The position numbers and the translations under genes are program-made. This document shows positions 24,183 through 36,050 of a DNA stretch of 64,000 nucleotides, piece after piece. Every line of letters begins with the position of its first letter. Positions within the stretch are counted from its first letter, which is position 1. Below the pieces are notes generated by a model. It did no database searches, had not been told where the DNA came from, and saw only the letters and a program-made list of their open reading frames with translations. The DNA is from Pampus argenteus (Eukaryota > Chordata > Actinopteri > Scombriformes > Stromateidae): NCBI GenBank assembly GCA_036937835.1, contig CM072879.1:15493001-15557000 (forward strand), written 5' to 3'.

Positions 24183-27100
24183 CTACTTGCCACCATACAG
24201 GTGGATCTTGACGAATGAGACTGTCTCGTCATAGTTCTTGAGCCCCTTTTCATAGATGACATAGATGTACTTCCGGTCCTCTGGGAAACCGCTATCCACC
24301 GAGGTCATGCAGGAGTAGCCGCTTGGCCCTGGCCATATCTGGACTGCTTTACTATACCAAGGTTTGCCATTGGTCAGTGACCATCGTAAGGTTAAGTTAA
24401 TCCCTTAATGAGTGGGGGAAAATGTAAGAAGTCGATACAGATTATTCATTCATCATTGGTTAAGGTTGTTGTGACCTTTGATATAAATGGCTCTTACTTT
24501 GTTGCTCGTTGGAGGGGTTGGTAAAGTAGAGCACTCCCTCTTTCTGCAGGGCTCCAGCCGCTACTACAGGATCCACAAGCGCGTAGTCGAAAAAGACGGT
24601 TTCTACGGGCAGGGTCAGTCCGGCGTCTAGGCTTCGCACCACAATGCGACACCTGCAGTGGTAGTTGTTCTGGTTCCTAGCATTGATGAGGATGCTGCCG
24701 TCCGTCAACTCGACTGGCTGCAGAAGGGCGGAGAGGAAGAACAACAAAAAAACCAAAGGTTTAGCTTTGTGATGGTTAACATTCATACACTCAAATCTGA
24801 TTAATTATGACAACTTGATATCTTTGCAGTGAACGCATAACACAACAGTTGAGATTACTGCAAGGTTTTAAATCCTAAATTTTACAGCTCTATTGGCTGA
24901 TTATTATAGCCAGCAGAGGGCAGAAGAACCCTGCAACAACAGCCTTAACATGAAGTTATTATGGATAAAATATTAGAAGACGATTGCTCATTTATACACG
25001 CAGCAACATTAGCATTCAAATTTTTTTTTAACTTGTTTTATTTCACCAACTACGCAGAATATTTTTCTTTTTTTTTAGCTGTTAGAAATTCAACTTTGAT
25101 TGCGGTACAGTAAGTAACTTAAGATGAGCTTTATCAGAGCCTTTATTTTAATGAAAATATCTGCCAATTGTTGCAGGAAACCGGGTTTATAAGTGCTTAG
25201 ACTGAAAAACAAAGCGATGAGTCAAATGAGGCTAGAAAGCGCCATAGTCTTTGTTACTATATAAATACTGATAAGTGGAGCTTTTAATAAAATAGTATTT
25301 TTTTTAGAGCATCTGTCTAAATATGACATATTTGCTGTATCCAAGAAGGTGGAAAAGAAAAATATTTCTGTATCCCGGTCACCTTGATTTTGTCACAGCA
25401 GAGTTTCTAGTTGTAAGATTTCTGCTGTAAGATTCACAGTTTTATCAACAGCAGATGTGTACCTGGCACTCGTCAGGGTTGAAGTCTAATGCTTTCTTCT
25501 TCTCGTTGTAAGGGATGCTTTTCAGCGCAGCACCGCTGTACCAATTGTGTCCATGGTCATCGCTCAGGATGCAGAAAATGCCATCCTTCTCCAATGTACT
25601 ATGACCACAAACCACCAGCCGCCCTTTTTTTGGCTCGTAACGCTTCTGCAATGCAAAGATAAGAAAATTATGTAGACTCAGTAGTACACAATAAACAAAA
25701 AAACGGTGCAAACAGAAAGAGCAAAACTGCTATTGCCTGAGTTGCTCGGGTTCAGATTGTCGGTTCAAAATCACTATGATAAAATATAACAAGGCTCACA
25801 TTAGAAAACAATCTGGACACAAATAACATACAGTATGTTTGCATTTCACAGGTTTAACAAGTTACCGATTACTATCAGCTATAGAAAGAAGCAGGTTTAA
25901 AAAGGCTTTATAAATGTTATAAAAGACGTTTTGTTTGTGTCAATGTTTGACAAATGTTTACATGTACAGTAAGTCCATGCAGGCTGAGCACGAGACACTA
26001 ACGACCCAAATCACATGATTTTTTTTAATGACGCTAAAGCACTTTTAAAAAATGCATGTAACAAAAACTTTTGCTTTTCTGCATTTTGCACTGATTTTCC
26101 TACACATACAATAAATGATATACAATCATATAAAATAAATAGTAATACATTTGTGATAAGTCCATATTGTAATACATCAGTTGATCAGTCAAGTGACAGA
26201 CGACTCATCTTTGTTGCTGTTTTGTAATTTCTGATAAAGTCTCTTCAGAGTTACAGTCAGAGTTTAATACATTCATTCAATTTCCTGATTAACAGTCCAC
26301 GAAGTGTTTGCATTATTTTGTCTACCCTCTATACTTTGCCAGTGAGCTTGAAACTAGAATGACGACAGTTTTCACTTCTTGATTTAGATGGTATATTTGA
26401 CATTTTATGCACCAGACACACTTCCTCTTTTTAATGAAATGCCAGGTCAAGTAAACAAAATGATGTCTAATCATTTCTTTAGCACATGACACAGATGGAA
26501 CGAAGGTGTATCGGCTAAGACTTTTAGATTAAATTAAATGAGTCATAACATCCCTGTGGGGAGTGAACAGGACTTTTGGGACTCAGCATTACCGATTCGT
26601 GCCTTTAAAATCTCACTATCAGACCTGTCGTCATTACTAGTGCATGACATGAACTTACAGTCGCTATAAAACCAATGTGACAAGATCACAGCTTAGCTTT
26701 AAATTTTAGCTCACTTTACAGCTGCAAAACAACTCGATCATGGCTATGTATCATACTGTTCTCTCACCTGAAGGCCTAAGCCCGGTCCAGGGGCAAAATT
26801 CGTGACTCCGAGCTGGTCTGAGAGGTTTCTGGGTGCGCTCCAGCTGAGGCCATCATCCTTGCTCTGTATCATCATGGTGCTGGACGGGTGGCAGTGGTGG
26901 AAGCAGACAGAGTAGATCAGAATAACTAAGCCCACTTCCTCGTCTATCACCACAGAGCCCAGATTCAGGCCATCCGCCTTCTCTCCGTCATCTACGATAA
27001 AGGTGGCCGGGGCCCAGGTGGTTCCTAGAGGTATAGATGAAGATCAGGATAAAAACCTTTGATTTTTACACTTTACATTCATAGAAGACAGTATGTCACA

Positions 27101-28354
27101 TCATCAGTTTCCCTCCTGTGGTCAAATTAAAAATGCTTCAGTTCCTACTTTTAAAAATGTACTCCGATCTGTTTGATTTACAGCAATTAAGAGACAGAGT
27201 GAATAGTGAGTGTGTTGTTTCTATAGCCTGATTACGGGGGTCGTCCTACCTTTGTCTGTGGACCGCCGCATTGAGATGAATTTTGCTCCCTGATCCGTGG
27301 CAGATGCTTTCCTGCCCTCAACAAAAGCCAGCAGGGTTCCCTTAGGGGTTGAGGTGATCAGCGGGATCCTATAGGTGTTCACTTCCCCTTGGGTACCACT
27401 CACCCACAGCAGCTGCTCATTACACACGAGAGGATCAATCTGGACAGAGAGAGCCGCGAGATGAATGAATGAATAAAATTATATCTTCAATGTCTCAACG
27501 TTGAAGGACGGGTTCACATTTTTTAAAACAACAGGCAGGTGAAGCAAATGAACATTTAAATAGGTTTTTTTATGCTACAGTTATTCCTCCTGTTCACACA
27601 ATGCATTTCCAACATCCATCCACCGTCCTCCCTTCCGTGCAAAAAAATAATTTAAAAGTTTACAAGCTTCAATCATCCAAATTGAAAGCTGATGTCTTTC
27701 AACGTTACAGACTTTTTAGTGCCAAAGTCCCTCTTTTAGTTAAACTTCCACCGCAGCTCAACAGAGAAACACTTTCTGAGGAAATATATTTAAAAAAAAG
27801 ACTGTAGATATGGCAGATATTCATTTGATATGACTGCTGAACCTTCATATAAGCTTCAGATCAACTTTTTAAATGCATTTTTGCATGTTGATTTGATTAC
27901 AGCGAGGGAAACCTCTTTCATTGTTCATATGGGCACCATATGACTGTTGCAAAACCTGTTAGGCCAGTTATTATACCTTCAACTTTAACCTGGTGTCAGG
28001 TTAAACAGTCAGGTGATGCTGCTGATTTCAGTTCAGGACCTTAATAATAATAGTAATACTAAAAATAAACATCTGCAGGCTTGCAAAAACTAATAAAAAT
28101 ATATAATAAACTAAAAATAATATAATCACTGAAATCAGACTCAACTAAAACACCAGAAAGCTTCACCAGTTTACATACTGCAAAGCTGCAGTTACGGTGT
28201 TAAAACGAGATATTTTGCAGCTAATGACAGCTCTCTGTACCTGGTTAGAGATACAAAGACAAGTAGTCAACACAGCCGCGAGGAGTAAGGACACCGCAGC
28301 GAGCCTCCTTCCGGTTTCCACGTGACATTCACGCCCTGAAAACAGCGTCTTCAT
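24183..28354 (-). CDS. neu1: lysosomal sialidase-1
   Basis: Exo-alpha-sialidase that removes terminal sialic acid from glycoproteins and glycolipids in the lysosome, working in a complex with cathepsin A. Six coding exons: 28241-28354, 27250-27439, 26768-27024, 25463-25645, 24498-24717, 24183-24403. They total 1185 nt, giving 394 residues (human 415), in frame at every junction. An N-terminal hydrophobic stretch (about residues 17-35, LAAVSLLLAAVLTTCLC) is a signal peptide. The sialidase arginine motif YRIP is at 61-64. Asp-box motifs include STDKGTTW (about 98-105), SKDDGLSW, SDDHGHNW and a degenerate SLTNGKPW. NARNQNNYHCRCRIV and WPGPSGYS are strongly conserved with NEU1. The C-terminus ends LYGGK, not the YGTL of human NEU1. 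Long introns follow exons 1, 3 and 4. MiT/TFE-type E-boxes lie just upstream. Confidence 0.97.
27490..27975 (+). repeat. dispersed repeat family C, fullest copy
   Basis: Lies in neu1 intron 1. It starts 'ttgaaggacgggttcacatt' and includes 'gttattcctcctgttcac', 'agactttttagtgccaaag', 'aagactgtagatatggcag', 'ttcatataagcttcagat' and 'aaacctctttcattgttcat'. Blocks match the copies at 22690-22975, 29190-29520 and 33430-33596. There is no coding capacity. Confidence 0.65.
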
Positions 28355-28511
28355 CCCGACAGAGAGTCAAAATAAAGAGCTTAAAAGAAGAGCTTAAAAA
28401 ATAAAACCGAGAAAATGCATAAAAAACAGAAAGACACACTCGGAAATACTGTCCTCAGCTCATTCACGAGCGGCTGTCTGGTCACATGATCAAAGGTGGG
28501 CGGTCACATGA
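28319..28511 (-). promoter_or_regulatory. neu1 promoter with MiT/TFE-type E-boxes
   Basis: TCACATGA occurs at 28482-28489 and again at 28504-28511, about 130-155 bp upstream of the neu1 start codon. Its complement TCATGTGA is the M-box bound by MITF/TFEB/TFE3. A third site, CACGTGAC at 28319-28326, overlaps codons near residue 11 and resembles the CLEAR element GTCACGTGAC. Mammalian NEU1 belongs to the TFEB-controlled lysosomal network, so coordinate lysosomal regulation is a reasonable inference. Confidence 0.6.
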
Positions 28512-28619
28512 CCACTATCACGCGCTCAGTGTGTTTCAATGCTAAACCTATGAGGCTAAAAGCTGCACATTTTTATGACTGTATGTATCTGATTTCAGTG
28601 TTTCACAAAGCTATTTTTA

Positions 28620-28800
28620 TACTGACTCCTGTTAAGTGAACAAGTGAACCACTGGACTAAATATAAATATAAAGTAGTTGAAACTAGCTCCACCTGCAGC
28701 AGCTACAACAGTAACATGCTGCTCTGATGCTTCACTATTAATAATAATATAATGATGTCATATATATATAATAACACATCAATCAGGAAATATAGGTGAA
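28620..28800 (+). repeat. dispersed repeat family B, partial copy
   Basis: Contains 'aaccactggactaaa', 'aagtagttgaaactagctcc' and 'gctacaacagtaacatgctg'. The same blocks in the same order recur at about 45780-46085, so this is an interspersed family. Confidence 0.8.
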
Positions 28801-29189
28801 AAATTACACAGAACCAACAAATGGGCAACAATATAAAACATGTCTACATACAGGTTAAACAGGTTTAGTAGATTATAAATAGGATACAGGTAGTGCAAAG
28901 ACATGTGACGTGTGCAATTAGTGCTGGTATAAATAAAATATGTAAATGTAAAAATGTTTGCTGTTAAATAAGCACATAAAATAGTTGAGTATTGAGTCAT
29001 TACGGGTCTGCAGCATGACTTTTGAATTGAGTTTCCAGCTACACTATCTTTCTTTTTCTTTAACAATAAGCCTACTTCCTCTGTACATAATAGTGATGTG
29101 TTTTATGTTTTGTGTCCTAGTTTTGACTGTGTGTCCACGTGAAGATTGTTATGTACAGCCACTAGAAACCTGAGTCAAAGTGCTTGTAT

Positions 29190-29520
29190 GAACACTGATC
29201 TCTGTACTCATTCCTCCTGTTCATACTAAAATAACCCTTCAAATGTGCTTTCAATGTAAGTGATGGGGGCCAAAATCCACTTTTTTATTTTTTTGCATTT
29301 AAAAACTTATATGAGGCTTTAACAGTCTGAGGAAGTTTACCGAGTGGATATCTGACACATTAACAGTCTTTTTGGCATCAAATTCCCTCTTTGATTTGTT
29401 TTCTTGGTTTCCCTGTTGTTGAACTGTGGTGTAAAAAGATGAACTTTGGTACTAAAAAGGCTGTAACTACTTGATTTGGACAGCTGAAGCTTCATATTAG
29501 CTTTAGATAAACCTCAGATA
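29190..29520 (+). repeat. dispersed repeat family C, copy 3
   Basis: Contains 'actcattcctcctgttcata', 'gtaagtgatgggggcca', 'aacagtctttttggcatcaaa' cut into shared blocks, and 'ttcatattagctttagataa'. It matches the copies at 22690 (inverted) and 27490. Confidence 0.65.
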
Positions 29521-30056
29521 TTAGCCTCCAAGCTACACTTCCCCTCATTCCTGCTCTGGTTGCGGTTCCTCCTTTTCGTCTCGTCAGCCCTGCTTCCTGC
29601 CCTGGACCCCCACTCTTCCAGCTTCCAGTATAATAAATGTAGGTTCTTGTGACTGATGTCTCCTGCATTTGGATCCACCTGCTCCGCACCATGTGACAGG
29701 TGGTGGTTGAGGTGAGTTTATATAAATGTAATCTATTATTATTAGTAGTAGTAGTAGTAGCAGTAGTATTAAAATCACTGTGTTAACACGTTTGGATCAA
29801 TATATCATCAATACATGAGTGGTTTAATACACATTCAATACAAATCTACTCAAGACAAGAGATTATTTTGAGTTTTATTGTTATTTTTTTTATTTATTTT
29901 AATGTTGGGTTATTTACCCAAAATAAAGCTTGTTACAATCAAACTTACATGTCACAGTTTGTTATTGATTGTTAATAACTTGTGTATCTTTTGTATTGTC
30001 AAACGCACATAATTTTGTACAAGAAACAATACATTTGTGACAGTCTTTAGCTAAAG

Positions 30057-30057
<1 letters not shown>

Positions 30058-30115
<58 letters not shown>
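30058..30115 (+). repeat. TG microsatellite
   Basis: Uninterrupted TG run of about 58 bp between neu1 and the tmem268-like gene. Confidence 0.95.
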
Positions 30116-30116
<1 letters not shown>

Positions 30117-30458
30117 CTTCCAGTAAAGATACAATAAGATGCCAACAAAAACAACCTGGCTCCCCTGAGTGCTATTAAAATACCAACACATCCTGTTTCA
30201 CTGCATACTGAGGCTATAAGCCATATATTTGTTCCTGATCACATTCATACTGACGACAGAAATCCCACTTTAAAATAAACAGGTTAAATATATAGGTATG
30301 AATAGCCATGCTTCATTAGTCCACGCATATATATATATAATATATATATATAAAAAAAAGAAGTAAGAGTGGTCACCCTCTTTCTAGTGTCATCTATGTA
30401 TACCACAAGCTACATTCCAGCAGTCATGAGGCTGAGGCTGATCTGAGTCACACGCTAA

Positions 30459-30533
30459 TAGAGAGAGAGAGAGACAGAGAGACAGAGAGAGAGAGAGAGA
30501 GAGGGAGGGAGAGAGAGAGAGAGAGAGAGAGGG
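30459..30533 (+). repeat. GA-rich simple repeat
   Basis: Imperfect GA/GACA/GGGA tract of about 75 bp. The Ser/Leu-rich frame read on the reverse strand here is an artefact of the repeat. Confidence 0.9.
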
Positions 30534-31805
30534 AAGAAACTGCACTGAAACCTTTTTGGTGTGAAAGCAACATACGCCACAGTCTGTAATGTACGACCTG
30601 CATGTTCTCAAGATGTGTGGAAATGTTCTCTGGAAACAACAGTAGGATCAAAAGGAATACGATAAACAACTTTGTTGACATGATGGACTTTCACCTGAAG
30701 CGCAGGTAGGATGTGTTTCCATCTGGGTCAAAATTTAAAGGCTTCACTCGCTAAAAAGGTGAGTCACTGAAATGAAACAAACAGAGCAACTACTGAAAAA
30801 GAGATGCTTTTTTAAATTATTTATTTATTTTAAATGCAGACTACAGTTATATTCAACATAAAAAAAAGATGTTGTGAAATGTTGTGTACTTTTCTTCAGG
30901 AGCTGCTAAACAGACACGATGCAGTTTAAAGAGGCTGTGGGTTTAGTTTTTACTGATACGATCAAACTAACTGTGGTGTTTCCTGGAGTCAGTAGTGAAA
31001 CACTGACGATGCAGCTTGTGCAAAGACACAGGCTTCTGTTTGCACATGTGTGGATGTGGACATGTATATTTTCCCTTCTTGAGCAGGTGTAGTGTTAAAT
31101 AGACAATGATCAATTGTCTTAAGAGTCTGTGTGACTTTATTTACAGGCGAGGAAGTGAAAATGAGAGTAGATCAAGACAGAGAGGAGGTCTGGGAGGGAG
31201 AGAGTGTTAAAAGAGAGACTGCAGCGTTGGATTTTTTTACACTTCAGTGCTGAAATGTGGCTGGGTCACAGGCAGACAGGCGAGAGAGCGAAATGGAAAA
31301 GAGAACCTGAGAGAGCTGCTTTTTATCTACACTTTTCTTTAGTTTCATCCCTTTCTTCTTCTTTTTTTCACAGACATTAGGCCGTTGAAAGGATCAGAAG
31401 AAGCGTGCTGAGCTGAGGAGGGTCCTTGTTAAGGTGCATAGAGAGATATGAATGTCTTATCCTCTATTAACAGACCCAACTACACATATACTGACAACTC
31501 TAAAACGCCTCCGAATTCTTGCACAGCAGCATTGCCCTTTAATAACCAACTGCATCATCTCGGTCTGGTCACATAAAAACTGAAATACCATAAACGTTAT
31601 TTATATGACTCTTTCACACCTATGTCACAGTTCTTTTATGACTGTATTAATTTTCAAATGTAATCCAAAATGATGCATGAGTAAGTCTTCAGCTTTTCAT
31701 GCCCTTCACTTTCAAGATTTATGTTCTTTTTTTTCGGCAGAAACCAATCAATATTTTCCTTGACATACACCTTTTTTCCTTCTTCAGGGCGTGGTTTCCT
31801 CTGAG

Positions 31806-34800
31806 ATGATGGGGGACAAGAACAGAGATTGTCATGTAATAGAGGAGAGTGACGTGGATGTTCAAATAAGACAGAGCAGGGATCAGTCACAGGCCAACAA
31901 CAACAAAGCCAAATGGTCAAATGGTAATATCTGTGTCTTTATTTGGTATAAACTATATACCTGGGTCATATTGTGATAGTATTTTCTACCAACACACAAT
32001 GGATTATTGTTCTGTTATGATCTTTAGTTATACTGAGATGAGACTACTCGTGAAATCAGATGACATGAGTGTTTCTTTCAGATAAAAGAAATATTTGGGA
32101 TCTGTTCTGTGAATCTAAAACGATGAGGCTTATTCTATATTGTTGTTATCGCCAACAAATCCCAAAAGTGTAATACAGAAGATGTATATCTTTAAAAAAA
32201 AAAAAACTTAGTTTAGCTTTATTTATAAAAAGAGACTCAACCTCTAAAACTTGTGTGCACTGTAGTTTTTAGCAAAATGTTACACAAAATAGTGGATTTG
32301 TCAGGGACTACTTTCAGTTGTGGATTAATACACATTTGATATGATGGTTTCAGAGATCATTAAACTTGTGATACTGGCGGGGGGAACAAATCAGTGCTCC
32401 TATTTTAGATTATCTCATGACCAACCTTATACCAGAACTCAGTGTGAGGGCATAATCACCACGTGCCACCATAACACCCATGTTTAACCTGAACAGACAC
32501 GGAAAGACATGAACGGACATGTATCAGTTTGATTTAGCTCTTCATGGAAGGTATGTGATGTTTACACCAAGTGAAAAACTTCAACCCAAGACTCAAAGAA
32601 CGTATTCAGTAAAATGGAGATTATTGTAGATTATTATTGTATCATTTTATAAACTTTTATAAACTAAAATCTTTTTTTTTTTTTAAATTTGTGACAATTT
32701 TTGTGCATTTTCTAAGTTTCTCTTCCTCTCTCAGGTCAGTGTGTTCTGGCAATGCCGAGCTGTTCATTGTTAAACCCCAGCTTTGATCTGTCTCTGTGCC
32801 GCGCAAAACTGGAGAGGGATGGCTTCCAGGTCAACACACACACACACACACACATCATAAAGAGCAAATTATCGTGGCATTGCAAAATTACAACTGAAAG
32901 TATATATATATTTTTTATCATTTTAGATCCCTTTCACAGACATGGAGGCTCCACTGAAGACAGCTCTGGACGTTCCTTCAGTCAGGAGATACGTCGTCTT
33001 CAACTCGGCCCTCTTTCATTTTATAATGGCTCCGGTATGATCGTCCATCCGTTTATGTCAAATCTATTGGTCTTAATTTTTAGTTTTTATTAGTATTTCT
33101 GTGTCATAAAACCACCATTTTAACTATTTTATTATTTTAACATGAATCTTCTGGTTAAACAGAGGCCTATACAAAAGATATACATAAGCATTTTCTTTAC
33201 CCAAAAAAAAAGTGTTGCACAGTAATGAAAAAGGGCAGTAGAAAGCAAAAATGGAGAAAATAAATACATTAACATTTAATACCAGACCTCAGCTGAACAC
33301 ATATTCGATTTTTATGTTTTGGTTCAGTCCATATATCATCAGACCTTTGCTCTGAGCAAACACGGACTCTCTGAACAAACAGGAATTTAAAAACAGGCTC
33401 ACCAAACCCAGCACACTACACCTGCAAAAACTATACCAAGGTTTAACTGCAGCTAATATGAGGCTTCATCAGACTGACTCAGTCAAATTATGAATGGAAG
33501 TGCAGTAGGAAGCATCTTCTAATGGCCAGGATGGATAGGATAGATATTGTATGGACAACTTTTTGAGACAGAAATTGTGGACGTGTCCTTTAATAATTCC
33601 TCTGCTTTCATTTCCACCAGGTGCTCTATGCGGTGCTGTGGTGTGCCATTTTCTCCACTCTCCACCTCTACATCCCCGTCAGTGACTACTGGGTCCTCTG
33701 CCTCTCCGTCAGCCTGGTCTCTGTCCTCCTCACCGCCGCCATCATCTTCATCCTCCACATCAGTAACAAAGAAGTAAGACGGGTCTATTAACATACAATG
33801 TTTGAGTTGGGGATTTTTGAATTTAGTGCTTCTTAAATTTGTTTTGCCGCCTGTTTTTGTATCAGATCACCATGAACTTGGACGTCCGGCTGATCCAGGT
33901 GAATGAGAAGATAGTGAAACACAAGCTGCTAGTTGCCGTGGCCGACTGGGTGCAGAACTGCACTGGAAAGTTGGAGGTTGTTCCTTTTTTTTTTTTTTTT
34001 TTTTTTACAGACAATGCATCCTTTCTTTTTGCTGCTTTCTCCGTTAACAGTTGTCTTGTTGATGTTAGGGAGTACACTAACTAGATGACTCAACAAGATA
34101 TAAGGAACATGATGATAACAGTCACAACAACAGGAAGAATGACATAATAAGACACAACACAAAACTATGACAAGGCATCTAGATGTTGCAGTATTTTATA
34201 GGCATTTCCCTAATTTTCATGACATATTTCATGCATACATCTCCTCCATAGCTCTACTTTGTGTATTGGGACATGACTCGCTGTCTGAGGGCACTAACTG
34301 AAACTTTAGAGGAGCGCAGCTTTGACACCCAGGTGAGTGACTCGAGTACATCTGTCGCTCGGTTTGTCCTCCTGCCGCTTTATTGATTTCTCTCGTGTTC
34401 CCATGTTAGTCTTCCCTTCGAAAATCAATAGAAACATAATTCTGTTGATTTATTTCTGGATTTTGAAGAAACCAAAGTGTAGTCTTTATTTGTAGGAGAG
34501 AGTCACATGTCAAATGTGTAGGAAAGATCAATGGTCCAATGTCAACTCTCTCACCAGAACAAAATGAAGAGGAAAATGTCCCATCTCGTCCTTGTGACCG
34601 AGGTCACCGCCGTCGAACCGCAGGATGATGGCACAGATGATGAACAGAGGCCTCTGCTGAGGAACGAGGGCGCGGGCTGCAGTTCCTCTTCCAGCCAGCA
34701 GGAGGATGCCGAAGTCCCCATCAGCTACAGCCTCATCCCTGATGCATCGTTACCTGCGCAGGTAAGAGACATGATGCTTCAAGGTTTCTTTGTAGCAGTA

Positions 34801-35486
34801 TTGTCTTATTATAGATTTATAGGTTTATTTTCTTTAGTGAAGTTAGTTAGTTAGTGATTTGATCGTGAGTTGAAAACTTTACTGTCCAAAATCTGGAAAA
34901 CGGTCTTTAAATTCAAACAGCAGCAGAAATTAATTATTGAAATTAAACAGATTAAAGAACAAAACAGACATAATTAAAAATGTTATTGTTTCTTTGTAAT
35001 GGGTGTAATATGATATAGATGCTAAAACAGTTTGTGTGTGTTATATTTTCAAGTAAATAAATCAATATTATTGAACGTATCAGATTTTTATTCAACTCAA
35101 ATATCTGTATTGGCTCTTTTCAAAGACTATTCAGTATCTGTGTGGCTTGAATGTGCTCATATGTTTTACATGAGGTAGCTGCTTTTTCAGAGAAAATGAT
35201 AATAAATGTTGATTGGAGAAAAGACAAATTCAGAAAAAAAACACAATACAGCAATTGAGTTACAGAATAAATGATGATGATATGACAGTTAAGTAGTTTG
35301 AATAACACATTTTTTTGGTAGGATAAAGCCTACCAGCTTTTGATGACCTACAGCGCCGCCTATGTGAAGCTGCTGGTGTCTAAGAAGCTGTCAGAGCCGT
35401 CACACTACAGCCAACGATCCCAGAGGAATCACTGCACCACCGCCCCGTCCTGCCTCTGCCAGTACATCAAAAACAAGATCCTCTGA
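31806..35486 (+). CDS. tmem268: transmembrane protein 268-like
   Basis: Two-pass membrane protein of the TMEM268 (C9orf91) family, whose biochemical role is poorly defined. Eight coding exons: 31806-31923, 32735-32829, 32927-33034, 33621-33773, 33866-33976, 34252-34332, 34558-34761, 35322-35486. They total 1035 nt, giving 344 residues (human TMEM268 is 342), all in frame. The first exon opens with two adjacent ATGs; the second (31809) has the better context. Predicted membrane helices are about 100-125 (VLYAVLWCAIFSTLHLYI) and 131-155 (VLCLSVSLVSVLLTAAIIFI). Family resemblance is clearest around PSVRRYVVFNS, the helix pair, NLDVRLIQVN..H.LL..V.D, LYFVYWDMTRC, and the C-terminal AYVKLLVSKKL followed by a Cys-rich tail. 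An acidic loop (TDDEQRPLLRNEGA) has a dileucine-like motif. The family call rests on remembered sequence, so paralogue identity is less certain. Confidence 0.8.
32834..32853 (+). repeat. CA repeat abutting a tmem268-like donor
   Basis: The second coding exon ends CAG|GTCAAC and the intron runs straight into about 20 bp of CA repeat, so the donor's downstream bases lie partly within the repeat. Confidence 0.85.
33430..33596 (-). repeat. dispersed repeat family C, partial copy 4
   Basis: Contains 'gctaatatgaggcttcatca' and ends 'ttgtggacgtgtcctttaa', matching blocks of the copies at 27490 and 22690. It lies in a tmem268-like intron. Confidence 0.55.
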
Positions 35487-35741
35487 TAGCACAACTAGTG
35501 GAAAAGAGGAAAAAAAACTGCTGGACTAGGAAAAAAAAACAATCCCAAAAAACTTCTGCTTATCCAGCTTCTTGAACAGAACAGACTCACATCCAGGACG
35601 ATGGATTAATTGACATCTTCATAAAAAGGGACACGGTTTAGAGCCTTGTCAAACAAAGGTCCATCCAGCTGCTGTAAAACTGTATTTATACTTTTGTACA
35701 GATGACAATCATAATGTACTGTTTAAATTATTTGTACAAAT

Positions 35742-35747
35742 AATAAA
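35742..35747 (+). terminator. tmem268-like poly(A) signal (AATAAA)
   Basis: AATAAA lies about 256 bases after the stop codon of the tmem268-like gene and is the first canonical signal on that strand. Confidence 0.75.
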
Positions 35748-35814
35748 TATATTCTTGTGATTTATCCTTTGCAAAGGATTCGTCTATCTTTAAATCTCAC
35801 TTGGAGGCAGCTGT

Positions 35815-36050
35815 GCCTACAAGTACAATTTTGAATACAACATTTCAGAGCAAAATATTGTACTTTTACTCCACAACATTTAAAAGAGGTATCTGGTAGG
35901 TTCTTGATTATGAAATAATCAGTCACAGGGGCTGTATTTTTTTTACTTTTGTTCCTTTAGTATGTTTTCCTTTTACTTACATAGGACTTCAAATGCAAGA
36001 CTTTAACTTTAACTAAGTAAAGTAAAGATCTGAATGCTTCTTTTTTTTTA
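35815..36050 (+). repeat. dispersed repeat family B, second part
   Basis: Contains 'aatattgtacttttactcca' followed by 'aactaagtaaagtaaagatc' and 'ctgaatgcttc'. These are the ends of a very common fish repeat whose middle part is seen at 28620 and whose longer copy is at 45780-46085. It lies just after the tmem268-like poly(A) signal. Confidence 0.65.

Larger units (their letters stand above)
28512..31787. other. interval between divergent neu1 and tmem268-like gene
   Basis: No coding exon is recognisable. Dispersed repeats lie at about 28620-28800 and 29190-29520, with a TG microsatellite at 30058-30115 and a GA-rich tract at 30459-30533. Donor-like sequences at 30705/30706 (GCAG|GTAGGA) and 30758/30759 (AAAG|GTGAGT) could end untranslated first exons of the tmem268-like gene. 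Confidence 0.5.

Noticed and set aside
31791..31808. Upstream GTG as start of the tmem268-like protein
   Set aside because: It is a non-ATG codon only 3 bases after the splice acceptor. ATGs at 31806 and 31809 follow immediately and one has good context.
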